Below the pieces are notes generated by a model. It saw only the letters and a list, made by a program, of their open reading frames with translations, was not told where the DNA came from and made no database searches. Positions 6,622-14,986 of a stretch of 64,000 bases of DNA are shown here, one piece after another (within the stretch, counting starts at the first letter, position 1; every line of letters starts with the position of its first letter). The stretch is from contig CAWAPE010000007.1 in assembly GCA_963783855.1 (NCBI GenBank), forward strand, positions 124,001 through 188,000. Direction: 5' to 3'. The stretch is from JAKAGZ01 sp963783855 (GTDB lineage: Bacteria > Bacteroidota > Ignavibacteria > Ignavibacteriales > Ignavibacteriaceae). The position numbers were made by a program, and so were the translations under genes.

Positions 6622-9600
6622 ATGTTCAAGCAGAATACAGACAAAATAAATTACCCTGAAATTGAAGAAAGAATTTTAAAGTTCTGGCAGGAAAATAAGA
6701 TATTCGAAAAGAGTATATCGACAAAAGATAAATCTAAATCCTATACTTTTTATGAAGGTCCTCCAACAGCAAACGGGAAGCCGGGAATTCATCATGTAAT
6801 GTCCAGAACATTAAAAGACCTTGTTTGCCGTTACAAAACTCTACAGGGTTACCGTGTTGAAAGAAAAGCCGGATGGGATACTCACGGTCTGCCGGTAGAG
6901 ATTGAAGTTGAAAAAAAGATTGGGATCAAACATAAAAGCGAAGTAATAGAATACGGAGTTGAAAAGTATAATCAAGCTTGTCGGGATTCTGTATTTACTT
7001 ACCTTGATTTATGGGAAAAAATGACAACCCGTATGGGGTACTGGGTTGATCTTACAGATCCATATATAACGCTGGATAATAACTATATAGAGTCAGTTTG
7101 GTGGGCACTAAAAACTTTATTTGATAAAGGACTTATCTATAAAGATTATAAAATTGTTCCGCAGGATCCGAAATCAGAAACAGTTTTATCATCACACGAA
7201 CTTGCCTTAGGATACAGGGAAACGAAAGATCCTTCAGTATATGTCTATTTTAAACTTAAGAACTCCGATGCTAGCTTTCTTGTATGGACAACAACTCCCT
7301 GGACATTAATCTCAAATGTTGGGCTGGCTGTTGGTCCTGATGTTGATTACGTAAAAATAAACCTTGACGAAAAGAAGATAATTCTTGCAAAAGAAAGATT
7401 GCCTTTAATTACTGATGAGTATGAAATTCTTGAAGAGATGAAAGGAAAGGATCTTGAAGGAACGGAATACGAGCAATTGTTCGACTATATGAAAGTTGAT
7501 AAAAAAGCTTTCTTTGTAGTCCTGGGTGATTTTGTAAGTACGGAAGATGGTTCAGGGATTGTGCATATCGCACCGGCATTCGGACAGGACGATTATGAAA
7601 TTTCGAAGAAATACAATTTGCCGATGCTTCAGCCTGTTACACGTGGTGGATTATTCACAGATGAAGTAACGGATTTTAAAGGACAATTCGTAAAAGATGC
7701 GGACCCGGGGATAATTAAAAAGCTAAAAGCTGAAGGTAAATTATTTAAGAAAGAAACAATTGTTCACTCTTATCCTTTTAGCTGGCGCCACGAGAATGTG
7801 CCGGTAATTTATTATGCCCGGGAATCATGGTTCATCAGGACAACTTCTATTTCTGATAGAATGGTTGAGCTGAATAAAACCATAAACTGGCAGCCACCTG
7901 AAGTTGGAACCGGAAGATTCGGAAACTGGCTTGAAGAGAACAAAGACTGGGCTTTGTCAAGAGATCGTTTCTGGGCCACCCCTCTGCCTATCTGGGTTAA
8001 TGATGATGGGGATATGATTGCAGTGGGAAGCATTGAAGAATTAAAGAAAGGCTTTATTGAAGATAACGGTAAGAGAATTTCGGTTGTAGATCTCGATTCT
8101 ATCGATCTTCATAAACCATTTGTTGATAAAATTTATTTTGAGAAAGATGGCAAAATTTACAAAAGGACTCCTGAACTAATTGATGTCTGGTTTGATTCAG
8201 GATCAATGCCTTTCGCACAGTATCATTACCCATTTGAAAATAAAGAATTGTTCGAGAAAAATTTCTTCCCTGCTGATTTTATTTGTGAGGGAATAGACCA
8301 GACAAGAGGCTGGTTCTACACAATGCATGCAATTGCAACAATGCTTTTTGATAATGTTGCATATAAAAATGTAATAGTAAATGAACTGATCCTTGATAAG
8401 CAGGGCCTGAAAATGTCAAAGTCAAAAGGAAACACAGTGGATCCTTTTCTTCTTTTTGATAAGTACGGTGCTGACGCTACTAGGTGGTACCTGGTTACAA
8501 ATAGTCCACCCTGGCGCACAACTCTTTTTGACGAAGAAGGACTGGTTGAAGTACAAAGGAAATTCTTCGGTACACTGATGAACACATATTCCTTTTTCGT
8601 ACTTTATGCCAATATTGATAAGTTTAATTATTCCGAAGAAACTGTGCCTTATGAGACACGGCCTGAAATTGACAGATGGATAATTTCAAGACTGAATTCA
8701 CTCATTGGTGAATACACAGAACTGATGGATAATTATGATATTACAAAAGCAGCAAGAGCTGTTTCGGAGTTTACTATTGATCATCTCTCAAACTGGTATG
8801 TAAGAAGATGCAGACGTCGTTTCTGGAAATCAGAAATGAATGAAAATAAAGTCTCCGCTTATCAAACTTTGTACGAATGTTTGGTAAAAATTAGTAAATT
8901 AGTCGCTCCTTTTTCTCCTTTTATTGCCGAGGAATTATTTCAAAATCTGAATACTGTTACCGGAAAAGAAAAAACAGAATCGGTGCATCTTTCAGAATTT
9001 CCAGAGCCCGGTTATATGGAAAAAGGGCTTGAAGTCAAAATGGAAATTGCTCAAAAAGTTGTATATCTTACCAGAGCAATGAGAGCGAAATCCAACCTGA
9101 AAGTTAGACAGCCGCTCTCAAAAATTATGGTTGTTGTTGACAGTTTACAACGTGATGCTCTGCGTAAAATGCAGGATGTAATTCTTGATGAAGTTAATAT
9201 AAAAGAACTTGTTGTACTTGATGATGACTCAGGAATTGTTAGTAAATCTGCAAAAGCAAATTTTAAATCGATCGGTCCTAAGTTTGGGAAAAAAGTAAAT
9301 CCTGTTGCTAATGCTATTAAAGAACTTGGGGAGAAAGAAATATTTGATCTGGAATCAGGAAAAGAAGTAAGTATTCAAGTAAGTGGTGAACAAATTACCA
9401 TTACTCAGGCAGATGTTGAGATAGTTAACTCAGAAATTAAAGGCTGGGTAGTTGAGTCAGAAGAAGGTGTTACAGTTGCGATTGATTCTGAACTAAATGA
9501 CCAGTTAATAGCTGAAGGCCTGGCAAGGGAATTTGTTAACCGGGTCCAGAATATGAGAAAAGATTCCGGTTTTGAAGTGACAGATAAAATTGAAGTAAAA

Positions 9601-9774
9601 TTTAATGGAAGCGAAAAAATAATTGAAGCAATTAATTCATTTAAAAATTATATTTCAAATGAAACTCTTGCTGAAAATATTCTGAACGTTAATTCATTTA
9701 ATGGAAACTCAAAACAAGAGTGGACGATAGGCGACTATCAATGCACTATTCAAATAGAAAAAGCGAATTCCTAA
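6622..9774 (+). CDS. ileS: isoleucyl-tRNA synthetase, type 2 (eukaryote-like)
   Basis: This class I synthetase charges tRNA-Ile; 1050 residues. The Rossmann block 'YEGPPTANGKPGIHHVMSR' (~44-62) leads into 'KAGWDTHGLPVEIEVEK'; the THG form (not CHG) and lack of a C-terminal Cys4 zinc finger mark the type 2 (IleRS2) lineage. The CP1 editing domain follows, with 'LVWTTTPWTLISN' (~225-237) and the conserved Asp region 'GIVHIAPAFGQDD' (~312-324). KMSKS is 'LKMSKSKGN' (~594-602), then the alpha-helical anticodon domain and a C-terminal extension. The first signature motif, normally HxGH, reads Gly55-Ile-His57-His58 (bases 6784-6795), i.e. the swapped GxHH form. It lies in the housekeeping operon between the coiled-coil membrane protein and the dksA-like gene. 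Confidence 0.96.
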   Translation: MFKQNTDKINYPEIEERILKFWQENKIFEKSISTKDKSKSYTFYEGPPTANGKPGIHHVMSRTLKDLVCRYKTLQGYRVERKAGWDTHGLPVEIEVEKKIGIKHKSEVIEYGVEKYNQACRDSVFTYLDLWEKMTTRMGYWVDLTDPYITLDNNYIESVWWALKTLFDKGLIYKDYKIVPQDPKSETVLSSHELALGYRETKDPSVYVYFKLKNSDASFLVWTTTPWTLISNVGLAVGPDVDYVKINLDEKKIILAKERLPLITDEYEILEEMKGKDLEGTEYEQLFDYMKVDKKAFFVVLGDFVSTEDGSGIVHIAPAFGQDDYEISKKYNLPMLQPVTRGGLFTDEVTDFKGQFVKDADPGIIKKLKAEGKLFKKETIVHSYPFSWRHENVPVIYYARESWFIRTTSISDRMVELNKTINWQPPEVGTGRFGNWLEENKDWALSRDRFWATPLPIWVNDDGDMIAVGSIEELKKGFIEDNGKRISVVDLDSIDLHKPFVDKIYFEKDGKIYKRTPELIDVWFDSGSMPFAQYHYPFENKELFEKNFFPADFICEGIDQTRGWFYTMHAIATMLFDNVAYKNVIVNELILDKQGLKMSKSKGNTVDPFLLFDKYGADATRWYLVTNSPPWRTTLFDEEGLVEVQRKFFGTLMNTYSFFVLYANIDKFNYSEETVPYETRPEIDRWIISRLNSLIGEYTELMDNYDITKAARAVSEFTIDHLSNWYVRRCRRRFWKSEMNENKVSAYQTLYECLVKISKLVAPFSPFIAEELFQNLNTVTGKEKTESVHLSEFPEPGYMEKGLEVKMEIAQKVVYLTRAMRAKSNLKVRQPLSKIMVVVDSLQRDALRKMQDVILDEVNIKELVVLDDDSGIVSKSAKANFKSIGPKFGKKVNPVANAIKELGEKEIFDLESGKEVSIQVSGEQITITQADVEIVNSEIKGWVVESEEGVTVAIDSELNDQLIAEGLAREFVNRVQNMRKDSGFEVTDKIEVKFNGSEKIIEAINSFKNYISNETLAENILNVNSFNGNSKQEWTIGDYQCTIQIEKANS

Positions 9775-9791
9775 ACTAAGGAGACCGTAAA

Positions 9792-10481
9792 ATGGCTAAG
9801 AAAAAAACAACACCTATTAAAAAATCTTCATCCGGCACGAAAAGCAAGAAGAATGCTGTGAAGAAAAAAACTACTGCCAGTAAAACGGTTAAAAAAGCGG
9901 CTACAAAATTAACAACTCGAAAGACTGCCACGGCAGTAAAAAAGAAAACTACAGTAACTAAATCCGGAAAAAAATCTAATATGATAAAATCGAAAACGCG
10001 CAAGAAAGAAACCGATAATATGGTTGATGAAATATCTTCTGCGGCAGCACGCGCTAAAGCACTGGGGAAAATAAAGGGATACAGTAAAAAGGACCTTGAA
10101 CATTTTAAAAAGATTATTTTAGATAAACAAAACGAAATTCTTGAACAACTTCAGAACCTGAAAGACCAGATGATGGATCCGACAACAGGCGAATATATCA
10201 ATGAAAATTCTCCTTATTCTCTGCACATGGCAGAGCAGGGTACTGATGCAATGGAAAGAGAAAAAACATTTCTTTATGCTCAGAGAGAAAATAAATTTTT
10301 AGGATACCTGGAAGACGCATTAAAGAGAATAGATGCCGGTACTTATGGAATTTGTATCGATTGCATTGAAAATCCAAAACATCTTTGTGATACCTGTCCT
10401 TTAATTCCAAAAGCAAGGTTGGAAGCAGTTCCACACAGCCAGCTTTGCCTTCCGATTAAACAAAAACAGGAAAAGAAATAG
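9792..10481 (+). CDS. DksA/TraR-type zinc-finger protein with long basic N-terminal tail
   Basis: The product is 229 residues. Residues ~1-78 are a low-complexity Lys/Thr/Ala/Ser tail resembling histone H1-like or ribosome/nucleic-acid-binding tails. Residues ~98-229 are the DksA/TraR module: an alpha-helical coiled region ('FKKIILDKQNEILEQLQNL') and a C-terminal zinc finger in 'GTYGICIDCIENPKHLCDTC'. DksA proteins insert into the secondary channel of RNA polymerase and modulate initiation. The finger is unusual: after the first CxxC there is an inserted second CxxC seven residues on, and the usual terminal CxxC is reduced to one Cys ('SQLCLP'). AAGGAG at 9778-9783 supports the start. It follows ileS by 17 bases. 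Confidence 0.85.
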   Translation: MAKKKTTPIKKSSSGTKSKKNAVKKKTTASKTVKKAATKLTTRKTATAVKKKTTVTKSGKKSNMIKSKTRKKETDNMVDEISSAAARAKALGKIKGYSKKDLEHFKKIILDKQNEILEQLQNLKDQMMDPTTGEYINENSPYSLHMAEQGTDAMEREKTFLYAQRENKFLGYLEDALKRIDAGTYGICIDCIENPKHLCDTCPLIPKARLEAVPHSQLCLPIKQKQEKK

Positions 10482-10557
10482 TATTGAATCAGAAATCCTG
10501 ATTCTGTATAAATACGATTTAAGAATTTGTAAGAAATATTGACGATTAGGTAGGCTA

Positions 10558-11151
10558 GTGAGAATTTTCCTTGTTTCTCTGTTTGTAGTAATTGCCGATC
10601 AGATATCAAAAATTTTTGTAAAAGGATTAGAAATTCAATCCCTTGGAATAAAAATCAAGGGAATGTTTCCCGGGCAAAGAATACCCGTTATTAAGAACTT
10701 TTTTAATATCACCTTTGTTGAAAATCCGGGGATTGCTTTTGGAATAAACTTCGGAAGTAATTTTAAATTTCTCGTAACGCTTTTTACACTTTTGACCTGC
10801 ATCGGTCTGATAATTTTCCTTTATCGCAGCAGGGAAAAGAACCTTAGCCTTCGTATCTCACTTGCCCTAATCCTTGGAGGTGCGGTTGGCAATTTAGTAG
10901 ACAGAGTTTTTTATGGAGTAATTTACGGCTATGCCCCGCTGTTTTACGGAAAAGTTGTGGATTTTTGTGATTTCAGATTATTTAGCTTTTATATGTTTCA
11001 TAGAACTCTTGGTAACTATATATTTAATTTTGCTGATTTGTCAGTTACTACCGGTGTCATTCTACTTTTTTATGCGTTAAATAAACAACGCTCAACAGCT
11101 GTAAATTCCGATCATCCGATTGAAGAATATTTAGCAGATAATAAGGAATAA
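10558..11151 (+). CDS. lspA: lipoprotein signal peptidase II, copy 1
   Basis: This inner-membrane aspartyl protease removes signal peptides from prolipoproteins; 197 residues, four membrane helices, start codon GTG. Catalytic Asp115 is in 'ILGGAVGNLVDRVFYG' and Asp160 in 'YIFNFADLSVTTG'; the conserved 'ENPGIAFGINFG' is at ~55-66. Both aspartates are present, so the copy looks active. It is longer than E. coli LspA (164) because of a basic/aromatic insert after helix 1 and a polar C-terminal tail. It is followed after one base by a second lspA. The ileS-(dksA)-lspA-rluD order is a common bacterial neighbourhood. Confidence 0.93.
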   Translation: MRIFLVSLFVVIADQISKIFVKGLEIQSLGIKIKGMFPGQRIPVIKNFFNITFVENPGIAFGINFGSNFKFLVTLFTLLTCIGLIIFLYRSREKNLSLRISLALILGGAVGNLVDRVFYGVIYGYAPLFYGKVVDFCDFRLFSFYMFHRTLGNYIFNFADLSVTTGVILLFYALNKQRSTAVNSDHPIEEYLADNKE

Positions 11152-11152
11152 C

Positions 11153-11815
11153 TTGAGAGTTTTATTCGTATCTCTTGCTATAGTACTAATTGACCAGATT
11201 ACGAAACTTGCCGTAAAAGGTTTTTCTATCCCTGCTTTTAAAATACATTACTACGGAATGTATGAAGGGGAAAGAATTCACGTCTTGGGAAATTTTTTCA
11301 GAATTACTTTTATTGAAAACCCGGGGATGGCTTTTGGTTTTGATCCAGGTATTCATTTTAAGTTATGGATATCTATATTTTCCATAATAGCAAGTATAGG
11401 TCTCGTCGTTTATATCTATTATGTAAGAAAACAAAGTCTCAGTCTTAAACTTGCGCTTGCCTTCATTTTAGGTGGTGCGATAGGAAACCTGATTGATAGA
11501 ATGTTTTACGGCATATTTTATGGTTACGCACCGGTCTTTTACGGCAGAGTAGTTGATTTCCTTGATTTTGATTTCTTCCATTTTTCAATGTTTGGCAAAA
11601 CATTTGACCGCTGGCCAATATTTAATATTGCTGATGCTGCTGTTACTATTGGGGTAATAATTTTAATTTTCTTTTACAGACAAAATCAAAAAGATGAAGT
11701 AATTACTGATGATAATATAACAGTAGAAAATACAGAAGTTCTCGAAACAGCTAATTCAGAAAACGAACAGGAAAGTGATGGCGAAACTGATAAAGGAAAA
11801 GAAATATCGCTTTGA
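11153..11815 (+). CDS. lspA: lipoprotein signal peptidase II, copy 2
   Basis: This is a second complete LspA of 220 residues starting from TTG, one base after the stop of copy 1. It is collinear with copy 1: 'ENPGMAFGFDPG', Asp115 in 'LGGAIGNLIDRMFYG', the shared 'GYAP(L/V)FYG(K/R)VVDF' loop and Asp161 in 'PIFNIADAAVTIG'. All motifs for activity are present. It differs by a ~35-residue acidic C-terminal tail (TVENTEVLETANSENEQESD), which overlaps the start of the downstream pseudouridine-synthase gene by ~38 bases. Tandem duplication followed by divergence is the simplest origin; division of labour between prolipoprotein classes is possible but unproven. Confidence 0.92.
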   Translation: MRVLFVSLAIVLIDQITKLAVKGFSIPAFKIHYYGMYEGERIHVLGNFFRITFIENPGMAFGFDPGIHFKLWISIFSIIASIGLVVYIYYVRKQSLSLKLALAFILGGAIGNLIDRMFYGIFYGYAPVFYGRVVDFLDFDFFHFSMFGKTFDRWPIFNIADAAVTIGVIILIFFYRQNQKDEVITDDNITVENTEVLETANSENEQESDGETDKGKEISL

Positions 11816-12758
11816 GATTCCTGAAGGAAAGAAAAAAGAACGAATAGATATTTTTCTTGCTACTTCTGTTGAGAATGCCACACGTTCAAAAGTTCAAAAA
11901 TTAATCGAAGCAGGTTTTGTTAAAGTTAATGGCAAAGTAGTAAAAGCAAGCTATTCCGTTTTGCCCGGTGACATAATTGAAGCCACACACCCAATTTCAC
12001 CCAGACCAGAATATGCCGAGCCGGAAGAAATTCCTCTTAATATTATTTATGAAGATGAATATTTGCTTGTTGTAAATAAGGCTGCCGGAATGGTTGCACA
12101 TCCTGCTTATGCAAACTACAGCGGAACTCTGGTTAATGCCTTACTGCACCACACTGGCAAATTAAGTAATAAAGAAGAAGCGGACAGGCCCGGTATTGTT
12201 CACCGGATTGATAAGGATACAAGTGGTTTGCTGGTAGTTGCAAAAGATGACTGGACACACGCAAAACTAGCGGAACAATTTTCAAAGCACACAACAGAAA
12301 GAGAGTACAGGGCAATCTGCTGGAGACCATTTGAAGAGAAGAAGGGAGAAATTTCAACTTTTATAACCCGAAGCAAAAGAGACAGAAAAAAATTTACAAC
12401 CAGCGAGTCAGAAGGGAAAAAAGCCATAACACTATTCGAAATTGTTGAAAATTTTGAATTTGCTGCACTAGTAAAGCTTAATTTAAAAACAGGACGAACT
12501 CACCAGATAAGAGTGCACCTTTCGTCAATCGGACACCCGATATTTGGAGATGCAACATACGGCGGAACACAATTAGTCTCAGGAGCTAATCTTCCTAAAA
12601 TGAAAAGTCGACTTCAAAATCTTCTTGGAATTATGCCCAGGCAGGCGCTTCACGCAAAAACACTCGGGTTTATTCATCCAAATTCTAAAAAACTAATGAG
12701 GTTCGATTCAGAATTACCGGATGATATGAAACTGTTGGTTAAAAAGTTGCGAGTGTAG
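11778..12758 (+). CDS. rluD: RluA-family 23S rRNA pseudouridine synthase (RluD-like)
   Basis: It converts uridine to pseudouridine in RNA, most likely 23S rRNA; 326 residues. An N-terminal S4 RNA-binding domain (~20-75, 'RIDIFLATSVENATRSKVQ') is followed by the catalytic domain with 'YEDEYLLVVNKAAGMVAHP' (~91-109), the catalytic Asp145 in 'GIVHRIDKDTSGLLVVAK', and 'LKTGRTHQIRVHLSSIGHP' (~240-258). I take ATG 11778, preceded by AGGAAA at 11769-11774, over the adjacent GTG 11775. The start lies inside the end of the second lspA, implying translational coupling. Confidence 0.93.
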   Translation: MAKLIKEKKYRFEIPEGKKKERIDIFLATSVENATRSKVQKLIEAGFVKVNGKVVKASYSVLPGDIIEATHPISPRPEYAEPEEIPLNIIYEDEYLLVVNKAAGMVAHPAYANYSGTLVNALLHHTGKLSNKEEADRPGIVHRIDKDTSGLLVVAKDDWTHAKLAEQFSKHTTEREYRAICWRPFEEKKGEISTFITRSKRDRKKFTTSESEGKKAITLFEIVENFEFAALVKLNLKTGRTHQIRVHLSSIGHPIFGDATYGGTQLVSGANLPKMKSRLQNLLGIMPRQALHAKTLGFIHPNSKKLMRFDSELPDDMKLLVKKLRV

Positions 12759-12814
12759 CGACTCACCACTATACTTCGCTAAGAAATCCCCTTAAATTTC
12801 ATTCCTAAATTGGT

Positions 12815-12822
12815 TATCTTTG
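12815..12822 (+). promoter_or_regulatory. possible Bacteroidota-type -7 element upstream of cysS
   Basis: TATCTTTG at 12815-12822 matches the TAnnTTTG -7 consensus of the Bacteroidota primary sigma factor and lies 31 bases before the cysS start. No convincing TTTG -33 element is at the expected spacing, so this is tentative. Confidence 0.3.
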
Positions 12823-12853
12823 CCTATAAAATTTTGTAAAACGACAGGATATT

Positions 12854-14269
12854 ATGTTAAAAATATATAACACATTAACGAAACAAAAAGAAGAATTTGT
12901 ACCATTAAACCCACCAAATGTAAACTTTTATATGTGCGGACCGACAGTTTATGACTTTTTTCACGTGGGTAATGCAAGATCTTTCTTAATGTCAGACGTG
13001 CTCAGAAGATACCTTGAATATAAAGGCTATAAAGTAAAATTTGTAATGAATCTTACAGATGTTGATGACAAAATCATAAAGAAATCGAACCAGGAAAATG
13101 TGACTTCGGATAAAATTGCGGAAAAATATATCAATTATTTCCTGGAAGATGTTGAAAAGCTTGGAATGAAAAAAGCGGATGTTTATCCCCGGGCAACACA
13201 ACATATGTCAGAAATTATAGGTATGATTAAAAAGCTTGAAGACAAGGGTATTGCTTATAATGTAAACGGTAATGTGTTCTATGATGTTTCAAAATTTAAT
13301 GGTTACGGAAAACTAAGTGGAAAGAAAACAGATGATCTTGAGTCCGGCTCAAGAGTAGAAATTAATGAAGAAAAGAAGAACCCACTTGATTTTTCTTTGT
13401 GGAAAAAAGCGAAAGAAGGTGAGCCCTATTGGGAAAGTCCATGGGGAAAAGGACGTCCCGGTTGGCATATAGAATGCTCAGCTATGAGCTGCAAGCATCT
13501 AGGGGATACATTTGATATTCACGGCGGCGGTAATGATCTCATCTTTCCGCATCACGAGAATGAAATTGCCCAGAGTGAAGGAGCTACGGGCAAACCTTTT
13601 GTAAAATACTGGATGCACTTTGGATTTTTAAATATTAATGAAGAAAAAATGTCCAAATCATTGGGAAATTTTTTCACTGCGCGTGATATTCTTAAAAAGT
13701 ATTCGCCCTTTGCAATTCGTATGTTTTTTACACAGGCGCATTATGGCGGGCCTTTAAATTTTAGCGATGAACTTCTGGCTTCAGCAGAAAAGGGGCTGGA
13801 AAAACTAAATAACCTGCGCACTAAGATTAGTGATGAATTGAAATCTGAAAAAACGGATGGAGTTAACCCTGATTTTAATTTTCAGAAGTTTGAAGATAAA
13901 TTTGTCGAAGTGATGGATGATGATTTCAACACTCCGCAGGGAATTGCAGTATTGTTTGACTTTACAAAAGAAGTTAACAGGTTAATTGCTGAAAATAATA
14001 ATCTTAATTCAGAATTCTATAAGAAAGCAAAAGATTTCCTTACTAAGACTGCGGTTAATGTTTTCGGGATATTAACTTTTGATGAGGTACAAATGAGTGG
14101 TGACTCAATGGAAAAAGAATTAATCGAATTACTGATCCAGCTCAGGAATAATGCCAAGGTAAATAAAAATTATGCTTTGTCGGACAACATACGAGACGGG
14201 CTAAGTAAATTGGGTATTATTCTCCAGGACTCAAAAGATAAAACAACTTATAAAAAAATAAAAAGCTAA
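12854..14269 (+). CDS. cysS: cysteinyl-tRNA synthetase
   Basis: This class I synthetase charges tRNA-Cys; 471 residues, standard length. The zinc/Rossmann entry 'FYMCGPTVYDFFHVGNARSF' (~26-45) contains the zinc Cys and the HIGH-equivalent HVGN. Further zinc ligands appear in 'WHIECSAMSCKHLG' and 'HHENEIAQSEG', and KMSKS is 'EEKMSKSLGNFF' (~266-277). A C-terminal DALR-type anticodon domain follows. The 95-base gap to the upstream pseudouridine-synthase gene is the largest within the 3.9-15 kb plus-strand series and carries a possible promoter, so cysS may start its own transcript. The ygjP-like gene begins six bases after the stop. Confidence 0.97.
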   Translation: MLKIYNTLTKQKEEFVPLNPPNVNFYMCGPTVYDFFHVGNARSFLMSDVLRRYLEYKGYKVKFVMNLTDVDDKIIKKSNQENVTSDKIAEKYINYFLEDVEKLGMKKADVYPRATQHMSEIIGMIKKLEDKGIAYNVNGNVFYDVSKFNGYGKLSGKKTDDLESGSRVEINEEKKNPLDFSLWKKAKEGEPYWESPWGKGRPGWHIECSAMSCKHLGDTFDIHGGGNDLIFPHHENEIAQSEGATGKPFVKYWMHFGFLNINEEKMSKSLGNFFTARDILKKYSPFAIRMFFTQAHYGGPLNFSDELLASAEKGLEKLNNLRTKISDELKSEKTDGVNPDFNFQKFEDKFVEVMDDDFNTPQGIAVLFDFTKEVNRLIAENNNLNSEFYKKAKDFLTKTAVNVFGILTFDEVQMSGDSMEKELIELLIQLRNNAKVNKNYALSDNIRDGLSKLGIILQDSKDKTTYKKIKS

Positions 14270-14275
14270 TACTGT

Positions 14276-14968
14276 TTGAAAAACAAGATACAGCCTGTAA
14301 ACAGGTCAATTTTTATTGAAGATGAAAATGTTCAATATACATTGAAGCGCAGCCCCAAAGCCAGGTATATGCGTCTACAGATCAAAAATATGGGGGAATT
14401 AGAAGTAGTTCTGCCTCGTGGTTACCAGGTAACGGAAGCTGAACAATTCCTTCTTAAAAAATCAGGCTGGATTAAAAAGCATATTGCAAACAGAAAAAAC
14501 TACGATAATAAATACTTTCTGCTAGGCAGGGAAGTAAGAGTAACCCACGAATACGACTTCTTCGCAAAAAGGCATAGGTTCAAATTTGCCAATGATTGCC
14601 TGATAATCACAAGTCCCCCAGATTCCATAGATAAGACAGAAGAATTATATGAACTCTGGCTTAGAAAACTGGCAAAAAAATCACTGCTGGAAAGAGTACA
14701 CAAAATTGCGGGAGATTTAAATTTCAAAATAGGAAGAGTTTCTATTCGTGGACAAAAAACCCGTTGGGGTAGTTGCTCATCCAAAGGGAATTTGTCTTTT
14801 AATTATAACCTGCTGAGATTTAGAAAAGATGTAGTAGATTATGTTATAATTCACGAGCTTTGTCACAGGATAGAGATGAACCATTCCCCAAAATTCTGGA
14901 ATCTTGTTGGAAAATATTGTCCCGACTATAAAAATTTACGAAAGGAATTAAAGGGGCACTCACTATAA
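14276..14968 (+). CDS. YgjP-like zinc metallopeptidase (DUF45/WLM-type)
   Basis: The 230-residue protein starts from TTG. The C-terminal third has the gluzincin motif 'VIIHELCHRIEMNHSPKFW' (HExxH with a downstream His; the helix begins near residue 188), preceded by 'IRGQKTRWGSCSSKGNLSFN', the strand block typical of the YgjP/SprT-like family. The N-terminal part has the 'RSPKARYMRLQI' strand pattern also seen in YgjP proteins. It has no signal peptide, so it is cytoplasmic. Family members are often encoded near restriction-modification or housekeeping genes and their substrates are poorly known. Last in the plus-strand series; it converges on the BAHD-like gene. Confidence 0.85.
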   Translation: MKNKIQPVNRSIFIEDENVQYTLKRSPKARYMRLQIKNMGELEVVLPRGYQVTEAEQFLLKKSGWIKKHIANRKNYDNKYFLLGREVRVTHEYDFFAKRHRFKFANDCLIITSPPDSIDKTEELYELWLRKLAKKSLLERVHKIAGDLNFKIGRVSIRGQKTRWGSCSSKGNLSFNYNLLRFRKDVVDYVIIHELCHRIEMNHSPKFWNLVGKYCPDYKNLRKELKGHSL

Positions 14969-14986
14969 CATTTGTACAATTTTATT

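Noticed and set aside
9792..10020. Separate histone-like gene
   Set aside because: The basic repeats are in frame with the DksA-type domain, with no stop or second ribosome site between them.
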